A DNA stretch of 8,172 nucleotides from Phycisphaerae bacterium (lineage in GTDB: Bacteria; Planctomycetota; Phycisphaerae; UBA1845; Fen-1342). The stretch is taken from the NCBI GenBank assembly GCA_020058145.1, contig JAGVEP010000103.1, forward strand, positions 1 through 8,172. The letters are read 5' to 3'. The translations under genes were made by a program, and so were the position numbers. Shown here piece by piece: positions 1 to 4,647 of this stretch (positions are counted from its first letter, which is position 1; the number at the start of each line of letters is the position of its first letter). The notes beneath the pieces are model-generated. The model did no database searches. It saw nothing but the letters and a program-made list of their open reading frames with translations, and was not told the DNA's origin.

Positions 1-270
1 CCGCTGGTGCGTGAATCCTTTCTCGCACCACTTGCCGCCCGCCGCTGGTGCGTGAATCCTCTCCCGCTGGTGCGTGAATCCCGCTGGTGCGTGAATCCTC
101 TCTCGCACCCAATCCGGCGGGAATCCGCTCCCGCGCATCCGCTGGTGCGTGAATCCTCTCTCGCACCCAATCCGGCGGGAATCCGCTCCCGCGCATCCGC
201 TGGTGCGTGAATCCCGCTGATGCGTGAACCCTTTCTCGCACCCAATCCGGCGGGAATCCTCTCCCGCCGG
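1..270. repeat. Array of short hairpin-forming repeats, running off the left edge
   Basis: The 18-mer CCGCTGGTGCGTGAATCC occurs at 1, 42, 64, 81, 139 and 197, with a variant (CCGCTGATGCGTGAACCC) at 214. Positions 81-138 and 139-196 are an exact tandem duplication of a 58-bp unit. Each full unit holds two hairpins. Type A has arms GGTGCG and CGCACC around a 12-base loop (86-109, 144-167; a 7-bp version at 5-30). Type B has arms GCGGGA and TCCCGC around ATCCGC (117-134, 175-192). The first 80 bases hold partial and chimeric copies. An open frame through the array gives only low-complexity peptide, so it is not treated as coding. Function is unknown; it resembles REP/BIME-type intergenic arrays in design. 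Confidence 0.9.
247..270. repeat. 9-bp hairpin closing the repeat array
   Basis: A perfect inverted repeat has arms CCGGCGGGA (247-255) and TCCCGCCGG (262-270) and a 6-base loop ATCCTC. It is the last and longest type-B hairpin of the array. No T-run follows on either strand, so it is not a classical intrinsic terminator. Confidence 0.8.
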
Positions 271-548
271 CGCGGCGACTAACCGCAAGCCTCAGCACCG
301 CCCGCGCATTGACGGTCGGGGCAGCGCGTGGTATCCAGCGCGCATGGGAAAACACGCTTCCAGGCCGAAAGCCGCGGAACCGGCCGCATCCGGCCGCCGG
401 CGCGACCTGCACACGGGCGAATTTGGCAAAATCGGGCTGCCGTGCTCCGTATGCCACGGGCCAACGAACCTTTTCTTCGTTTTCGCTTGTCTCTGCGACC
501 GGCCGCGCAGTACGATTCGTGCCTGTCCCTATTTGCCTATTTACACTC
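271..548. other. Gene-free stretch before the small plus-strand gene
   Basis: No convincing coding region is seen on either strand. The open frames here are rich in Arg, Pro and Ala, have no ribosome binding site and overlap each other. A weak promoter-like pair for the next gene is TTGTCT (487-492) and TACGAT (511-516) with 18 bases between; the match is too poor to list separately. Confidence 0.5.
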
Positions 549-553
549 AGGAG
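549..553 (+). promoter_or_regulatory. Ribosome binding site fixing the start at 561
   Basis: AGGAG lies 7 bases before ATG 561. The same frame is open upstream to an ATG at 309, but that extension has no comparable site and a non-protein-like composition, so this site decides the start. The string AGGAGAAACGC is also the leader of the PEP-CTERM gene on the other strand. Confidence 0.75.
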
Positions 554-560
554 AAACGCA

Positions 561-869
561 ATGGGTCCTAACCACAAGTTCCCGAAACCGGACGGCGTGA
601 AGCCAAAAGAAGGCGCCGTCCTGTGCCCAGCGGACCGCGTCCTCGCCCTGTACAACCAGGGCACGGGGAAGAAGGCAAAGAAGATTGCGAAGGCGGTACG
701 GCGATGGTTCTATGCTGAGGCCAAAAGGAAGGGTTGGGCGGGCTTGCGCTTTCTCAAAGATGTGCAGTCCGCGCACGGTGCCGGATGCGTCCTGTGGCTT
801 GCCCCTCAAGAATTAAACGTGTCGATCACGATTACCAAGGAAGTGCATGTGTTGCACAGCTCGGAGTAG
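561..869 (+). CDS. Small basic hypothetical protein (102 aa)
   Basis: I do not recognise a family. Seen: a 102-residue protein with a Lys/Pro-rich N-terminus (about residues 4-18) and a strongly basic middle (GKKAKKIAKAVRRWF, about 36-50, then YAEAKRKGWAGLRF to 64). The C-terminal third has alternating hydrophobic residues (CVLWLAP, then LNVSITITKEVHVL), which suggests beta strands. There is no signal peptide and no membrane segment. The basic amphipathic stretch would suit nucleic-acid or ribosome binding, but that is only inference from charge. An ideal AGGAG ribosome binding site and a good range of residues support real translation. It stands alone, downstream of the repeat array and convergent with the PEP-CTERM gene, so context gives no functional clue. 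Confidence 0.65.
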   Translation: MGPNHKFPKPDGVKPKEGAVLCPADRVLALYNQGTGKKAKKIAKAVRRWFYAEAKRKGWAGLRFLKDVQSAHGAGCVLWLAPQELNVSITITKEVHVLHSSE

Positions 870-933
870 GGGTAACTGGATTGATCGCAGGCGTACGACC
901 TTGCGGAGCGGGCCTTGCCCACCAATGATCCAC

Positions 934-945
934 CGATAGCTATCG
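934..945. repeat. 12-bp perfect palindrome between convergent genes
   Basis: CGATAGCTATCG is self-complementary with no loop. It lies in the 94-bp gap between two genes that end towards each other. It could be a protein site or part of a bidirectional termination region. There is no T-run, so a classical intrinsic terminator is unlikely. Confidence 0.45.
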
Positions 946-963
946 CGACGACGAAGACGTGGG

Positions 964-1713
964 CTACTGACTGAACCTTCGCGACCGCCGCGATCGCATC
1001 GCAGCCAAGATGGTCAGTACAAGAAACGCCGAGGCCGGTTCAGGCGTAAGATAAATGTTGTCTACGTACTGCAAGCTGGTCTCCTCGATGCCGAGAACAA
1101 AACTCGTGATCTGCGACGTCGGGACCGGGATGCTCGGGTTGTACGTACGCTGAGCCAACAGGGCTCCGTCGGACACGCGAAAGATGCTCCCGTGTATCAA
1201 ACCATCCATCGGATCGTGCGCGATTCCAATGCGGAGCCACTGCCAAGCGGGGATGACGAACGCCGGGGGGTTCGTGTCGTGGGCCCACCATTCTGGTGAA
1301 TTCACAGCATTGTCGGCGATGTACCAGTGACCATTTGCAAAAGGGTCGGTTGTTGCGATTGGAAAGCGCGTGCCCAAGTTGTACGTGTCGCTTGAGGCAA
1401 CGAACGCCGGACCATAATTGCCGCTGTTGGTTGCCATGAACTCGACCTGAAAGGCGAAGCCCTGCCAGCCCTGATTAACGGGAGTTGAAAGGATGCGATG
1501 CGCGCCGTCGCTCCCATATGCCTGCAGAACATGGTTTCCGGGTCGAAGTGGATCCATAACAACGGAGGCAGCCCCGGCGGGGTAGACAACCGTCCACGCA
1601 GGGTTTTGCGTAATATCGCCGTCCTCAAAATCGTCGATCAATCCAGCCCTGACACTGGTTGCCGTTGCGGCAACGATAAGACCAACCACGAACATCGATC
1701 TGAGAGCATTCAT
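964..1713 (-). CDS. Secreted PEP-CTERM sorting-domain protein (249 aa)
   Basis: This is an exported protein with a PEP-CTERM tail. In the established scheme, exosortase recognises that tail and the protein goes to the envelope or the extracellular matrix. Seen: a signal peptide MNALRSMFVVGLIVAATATS ending VRA (residue 23); a mature N-terminus with DDFEDGD (27-33); a body rich in Trp, Tyr and Asn with no Cys; the phrase YVDNIYLT just before PEP (224-226); a hydrophobic segment (227-239); and a basic end RSRRSRR (240-246). The FEDGD opening and DNIYL near the end suggest a jelly-roll (LamG or sugar-binding-like) domain, which is inference. An ATG six codons upstream is also in frame, but those codons are the ribosome binding site itself, so the start is 1713. 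No exosortase gene is in the window. The binding target is unknown. Confidence 0.88.
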   Translation of the reverse strand: MNALRSMFVVGLIVAATATSVRAGLIDDFEDGDITQNPAWTVVYPAGAASVVMDPLRPGNHVLQAYGSDGAHRILSTPVNQGWQGFAFQVEFMATNSGNYGPAFVASSDTYNLGTRFPIATTDPFANGHWYIADNAVNSPEWWAHDTNPPAFVIPAWQWLRIGIAHDPMDGLIHGSIFRVSDGALLAQRTYNPSIPVPTSQITSFVLGIEETSLQYVDNIYLTPEPASAFLVLTILAAMRSRRSRRFSQ

Positions 1714-1719
1714 GCGTTT

Positions 1720-1725
1720 CTCCTT
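1720..1725 (-). promoter_or_regulatory. Ribosome binding site fixing the PEP-CTERM start at 1713
   Basis: On the minus strand AAGGAG lies 6 bases before ATG 1711-1713. The alternative in-frame ATG at 1729-1731 would translate this site as Lys-Glu-Lys and place a charged leader before the signal peptide, so the inner start is preferred. Confidence 0.8.
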
Positions 1726-1783
1726 CTCCAATGAGGTGTGACCGGCGGGGGTTGCCCTCGCCCTCCATCATGATGCGGCGCGC

Positions 1784-1812
1784 ATTGTACCCCGTCACCG
1801 CGCCGGAAGCAA
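1784..1812 (-). promoter_or_regulatory. Sigma70-like promoter for the PEP-CTERM gene
   Basis: On the minus strand, TTGCTT (1812-1807) is followed after exactly 17 bases by TACAAT (1789-1784), a five-of-six match to the -10 consensus. This predicts a leader of about 64 bases, which contains the 10-bp palindrome CATCATGATG (1766-1775). The -35 box is only a partial match. Confidence 0.5.
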
Positions 1813-1938
1813 CGGACCAGTCACCCATCCTGTTCGCAGTCCATCTCAAGCAACTCCCGCACCCCCGCACCAAATCCCGCCAAAATCCGCCAACGGCGCG
1901 CACTCCCTTGCTTCACGCCCCCAGCGCGTGACAGTCCT

Positions 1939-2067
1939 TCATAGCGCGCCGGCCGCGCGTGGCCAGACCCACGCAAAGCCCCGCCGCGCGCCGGCGAACT
2001 CGATGAGGTGGCTCAGCCCGATAACCAAGGTGATCAAACAGGCGACCAACATGCTCAACCGCCCCAT
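1939..2067 (-). CDS. Possible small membrane peptide (42 aa)
   Basis: A short minus-strand frame starts ATG GGG CGG and encodes MGRLS, then the hydrophobic MLVACLITLVIGLSHLIEF (residues 6-24), then a basic, aromatic tail (GARRGFAWVWPR) and AAGAL. One transmembrane helix with a positive C-terminal flank is the simplest reading. G or C fills most third codon positions, as expected of real genes in a GC-rich genome, and the reading frames around it lack such a segment. Against it: there is no good ribosome binding site before the ATG, and it is short. A TATTAT box about 70 bases upstream has no -35 partner. It lies upstream of the PEP-CTERM gene on the same strand, but that gene has its own promoter between them. 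No family recognised. Confidence 0.3.
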   Translation of the reverse strand: MGRLSMLVACLITLVIGLSHLIEFAGARRGFAWVWPRAAGAL

Positions 2068-2167
2068 AAAAACGCATCCGTCGCGAATCGGACAAGCCCC
2101 CTCCACCAAGGTGCTCACGCTCCCGCATCATGGGGCGATAATAACCCAGCGCCTCGCTTCCCCGCCG

Positions 2168-2215
2168 AAGGTGGCCAAAGGGGGGGTGCGCGCGCATGAT
2201 CATCTTGGCCACCTT
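2168..2215. repeat. 11-bp inverted repeat upstream of nadE
   Basis: AAGGTGGCCAA (2168-2178) and TTGGCCACCTT (2205-2215) are perfect inverse copies. The 26 bases between them include ATGATCAT (2196-2203), itself palindromic. The structure ends 143 bases before the nadE start. It could be an operator pair or an RNA hairpin in a long leader. There is no T-run. Confidence 0.5.
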
Positions 2216-2358
2216 GGACGCCCAGCCTGTCATCGACGAATTTATCGGGCGTGTACCCCGGGGGTCGCGCCTGTCAGCCTGGCAGCGCAGGTGCCGCGGC
2301 GCATGGCGGCCCGGCGGCTCCAGACGCTACACTACCACCCACGCGGGTCCAGGTGCCC

Positions 2359-4002
2359 ATGAAAATCGCCCTCGTTCAGACGAATCCGACCATCGGCGAC
2401 ATCGCGGGGAATACCGCGCAGGTGCTCGCCGGCCTCGCGCGGGCTGAGGACGCCGGAGCCGACCTGGCCCTGTTCCCCGAGCAGACCATCATCGGCTATC
2501 CCGCGAAGGACCTGTTGCTGCGACGGGATGTCATCGACGCCAACCTGGCCGCTTTAGACACCATCGCCAGCCAGGCCGAGCGCGTCGCCGCCGTGGTGGG
2601 CTATGCCGAGCGGAACACGCGGGCGTTCGGGCGGCCGCTGTTCAACGCCGCCGCTCTGGTGCACCAGGGGCAGGTGCTGGCGCGCTGGCAGAAACGCCTG
2701 CTGCCAACGTATGACGTGTTCGACGAGGTACGCTATTTCGAGCCCGGCCGGACGCATGTTGTGACGGACTTCAGCGGGTTGAAGCTCGGTGTGACCATTT
2801 GCGAGGATATGTGGTCGCGCGAGGAAATGCTCGGCCAGCCGCTCTACGCCGGCGACCCCATTCAGGACCTCGTTGCCGACGGGGCCGAGGTGGTTTTCAA
2901 TATCTCCGCGTCGCCGTACTTCCTTGGCAAACACAAGCTGCGGCTGGACCTCATGGCGGACCACGCGCGGCGAAATCGCGCGGCGATCCTGTTCGTGAAC
3001 CAGGTCGGCGGGAACGACGAGTTGCTGTTCGACGGGTCGAGCAGCGTCGTCGACGGCTCCGGGCAACTCGTCGGGCAAGCCCGCGCGTTCGCTGAGGACT
3101 TATTGCTCGCGGATCTCGACAAGCTGAGCGCCACGCGCGTCGAGCCACAGCCGGCCGCAGCGGCCAGTCTGCACGACGCCCTGGTCATGGGCCTGCGCGA
3201 CTACGTGCGCAAGTGCGGCTTTCGCTCCGTTGTCATTGGGCTGTCGGGCGGGATCGACTCGGCCCTCGTCGCAGCACTCGCCGCCACGGCACTCGGTCCG
3301 GAGAATGTCCACGGCGTGGCGATGCCCAGCCGCTTCAGCAGCGATCACAGCATCGCCGATGCACGCACCCTGGCGCAAAACCTGGGGGTCAAGCTCTCCG
3401 TGATTCCGATCGAGCCGATGCACGCGGCGTATGAGCAGGCATTGACGCCGCATTTCGCCGGCCGCGCGCCGGATATTGCGGAGGAGAACATCCAGGCCCG
3501 CACGCGCGGCGGAATCCTGATGGCCCTATCGAACAAGTTTGGCAGCCTGCTGCTCACGACCGGCAACAAGAGCGAGCTGGCGGTCGGCTATTGCACGCTG
3601 TATGGCGACATGTGCGGCGGACTGGCGGTGATTAGCGATGTGCCCAAGACGATGGTCTACGAGGTGGCCCGGCACATCAACGAGCGCGCCGGGCGGGAGG
3701 TCATTCCGCACAGCACGCTGACGAAACCGCCGTCGGCGGAGCTGAAGCCGAACCAGACCGACCAGGACACGCTGCCGCCGTACGACGTGCTCGACGCGAT
3801 TCTGGAGCGCTACGAAGAGCGGCTACAGAGCGTGGCTGAGATCGTCGCGGCCGGTTTTGACGCCCGGACGGTCGCGGACGTGGTCCGCAAGATCCAGACC
3901 AGCGAATACAAGCGTCAGCAGGCGGCCCCGGGGCTCAAGGTCACGTCGCGGGCGTTTGGGTTCGGCCGGCGGATGCCGATTGCGGCCCGGCATGGACGGT
4001 GA
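2359..4002 (+). CDS. nadE: Glutamine-dependent NAD+ synthetase (547 aa)
   Basis: It catalyses the last step of NAD+ synthesis, ATP-dependent amidation of nicotinate adenine dinucleotide with ammonia from glutamine, in the cytoplasm. Seen: an N-terminal nitrilase-type glutaminase domain (about 1-260) with the Glu-Lys-Cys triad placed as in the family: E41 in LFPEQTIIGYP, K112 in RWQKRLLPTYDVFDE, C148 in GVTICEDMW. The C-terminal synthetase domain has the ATP-pyrophosphatase loop SGGIDS (296-301), then LLTTGNKSE (398-406), YGDMCGGLAVISDVPKT (415-431) and the tail EYKRQQAAPGLKVTSRAFG. Length and domain order fit the two-domain family and no key residue is missing. The frame is open 36 codons further upstream, but the product there is not protein-like and MKIALVQTNPTIGDI is a typical family start. 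The upstream AGGTG is only 3 bases from the ATG, so the ribosome binding site is weak. The stop directly abuts the vapC stop. Confidence 0.97.
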   Translation: MKIALVQTNPTIGDIAGNTAQVLAGLARAEDAGADLALFPEQTIIGYPAKDLLLRRDVIDANLAALDTIASQAERVAAVVGYAERNTRAFGRPLFNAAALVHQGQVLARWQKRLLPTYDVFDEVRYFEPGRTHVVTDFSGLKLGVTICEDMWSREEMLGQPLYAGDPIQDLVADGAEVVFNISASPYFLGKHKLRLDLMADHARRNRAAILFVNQVGGNDELLFDGSSSVVDGSGQLVGQARAFAEDLLLADLDKLSATRVEPQPAAAASLHDALVMGLRDYVRKCGFRSVVIGLSGGIDSALVAALAATALGPENVHGVAMPSRFSSDHSIADARTLAQNLGVKLSVIPIEPMHAAYEQALTPHFAGRAPDIAEENIQARTRGGILMALSNKFGSLLLTTGNKSELAVGYCTLYGDMCGGLAVISDVPKTMVYEVARHINERAGREVIPHSTLTKPPSAELKPNQTDQDTLPPYDVLDAILERYEERLQSVAEIVAAGFDARTVADVVRKIQTSEYKRQQAAPGLKVTSRAFGFGRRMPIAARHGR

Positions 4003-4362
4003 TCAGGCCAAAGGGACGTGCTTGGATTTCCGCATTACCCGGTCGCGTGTCAGCAGGGGGACCTGGTGCACAATGCTGGTGGCGGCGATGATCTCGTCCG
4101 CGGGGTCCGAATGGAAATCCAGGGCTGCCGTTGCCCGGCAGACTTCGAGATCGAGTGGCCAGATCAGCATATTCTGCAACAATTCCAGCAATTCCGGTGT
4201 ATGCAGATCTACCGCGATGCGTCCGAGTTGGGCGAGCTTGGCGATCTCCCAAAGAACGATCGCCGATGCGCCCCACCGTTGCCCGGCCAGCTTCTTGCGC
4301 TCGGCCAGCGTCAGTGCGCCTTCAACCGTGTGGATGATGATGTGCGTATCAAGATTCAGCAT
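4003..4362 (-). CDS. vapC: VapC-type PIN-domain toxin (119 aa)
   Basis: PIN-domain endoribonuclease, the toxin of a type II toxin-antitoxin pair; characterised VapC proteins cleave tRNA or rRNA when the antitoxin is lost. Seen: the four family acidic positions are present: D5 in LNLDTHI, E39 in VLWEIAKL, D89 in DPADEIIAATS and D107 in LLTRDRVM. Length is normal for a small PIN toxin. Its start overlaps the end of the antitoxin gene by 14 bases, which suggests translational coupling. There is no strong independent ribosome binding site. Its stop touches the nadE stop with no base between. The RNA target cannot be read from sequence. All catalytic positions are intact, so it is probably active. 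Confidence 0.92.
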   Translation of the reverse strand: MLNLDTHIIIHTVEGALTLAERKKLAGQRWGASAIVLWEIAKLAQLGRIAVDLHTPELLELLQNMLIWPLDLEVCRATAALDFHSDPADEIIAATSIVHQVPLLTRDRVMRKSKHVPLA

Positions 4363-4567
4363 CCCATTTCAATCCCGTGCTGAGAATATCGCCCTTGATC
4401 TTGACCTTGCCCTTGAGGCAACCAATGAAACGGGACATATCGGTTTGCACTGGCACCAGCCGGGCGACCGGTTTGCCATGCTTGGTGATAAGAATGCCCT
4501 CGGGCCCAACTTGGTCGAGCAGGACAAGGCACTGCTCCTTGAACTTCGAGGCGCTGACCGTCATCAT
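4349..4567 (-). CDS. Phd/YefM-family antitoxin (72 aa)
   Basis: Antitoxin partner of the downstream VapC. In the Phd/YefM family the N-terminal fold binds operator DNA and the C-terminal tail wraps the toxin. Seen: MMTVSASKFKEQCLVLLDQV, then ILITKHGKPVARLVPV (residues 25-40), the classic family pattern ending in a short strand, followed by a charged tail (LKGKVKIKGDILSTGLKWDAES) for toxin binding. The start has two adjacent ATGs (4567 and 4564) and no clear ribosome binding site; either is possible. It is first in the operon, overlaps the toxin by 14 bases and has its own promoter and palindrome upstream, as expected for autoregulation. Phd-type antitoxins are commonly paired with PIN toxins, so the mixed family names are not odd. 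Confidence 0.9.
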   Translation of the reverse strand: MMTVSASKFKEQCLVLLDQVGPEGILITKHGKPVARLVPVQTDMSRFIGCLKGKVKIKGDILSTGLKWDAES

Positions 4568-4574
4568 AACGCGA

Positions 4575-4607
4575 TCATATATATGACTACTTTATTTGTC
4601 CAGTCAA
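4575..4607 (-). promoter_or_regulatory. Promoter and operator-like palindrome of the toxin-antitoxin operon
   Basis: On the minus strand TTGACT (4607-4602, five of six) is followed after 18 bases by TATATA (4583-4578). The -10 lies inside the 12-bp perfect palindrome TCATATATATGA (4575-4586), the position expected of a site bound by the antitoxin-toxin complex. The predicted transcript would have a very short leader. The region is strikingly AT-rich compared with its surroundings. Antitoxin binding is inferred. Confidence 0.6.
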
Positions 4608-4647
4608 AATTAATAGTCACATTGTGGAACCCCGCTGATCCCTGCCG

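Larger units (their letters stand above)
1714..2358. other. Long, mostly non-coding region between the PEP-CTERM gene and nadE
   Basis: It holds the promoter and leader of the minus-strand PEP-CTERM gene, a possible 42-residue membrane peptide (minus strand) and an 11-bp inverted repeat. The plus-strand and minus-strand open frames of 100-150 codons here overlap one another, lack ribosome binding sites and have low-complexity His/Arg/Pro-rich products, so I do not call them genes. No clear nadE promoter was seen; TACACT at 2328-2333 is a weak -10 candidate with no matching -35. Confidence 0.5.

Noticed and set aside
7..210. 67-codon open frame through the repeat array
   Set aside because: The product is only the translated repeat (RRES, LVRES phrases) and there is no ribosome binding site.
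1..270. CRISPR array
   Set aside because: The repeats are unevenly spaced, some overlap by one base, and the sequence between full copies is itself repeated rather than unique. No cas gene is present.
309..560. Longer start for the small plus-strand gene
   Set aside because: The upstream extension has no ribosome binding site and an Arg/Pro/Ala-rich, non-protein-like sequence; AGGAG at 549 marks the real start.
1714..1731. Six-codon longer N-terminus of the PEP-CTERM protein
   Set aside because: These codons are the ribosome binding site of the inner ATG, and the inner start gives a typical signal peptide.
2216..2358. Riboswitch directly upstream of nadE
   Set aside because: I could not match the sequence to any known NAD-related riboswitch and no terminator or sequestered ribosome binding site is visible.
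1913..2362. Open frames of 106 codons (minus, 1913-2233) and 144 codons (plus, 1928-2362)
   Set aside because: They overlap on opposite strands, have His/Arg/Pro-rich low-complexity products and no ribosome binding site.
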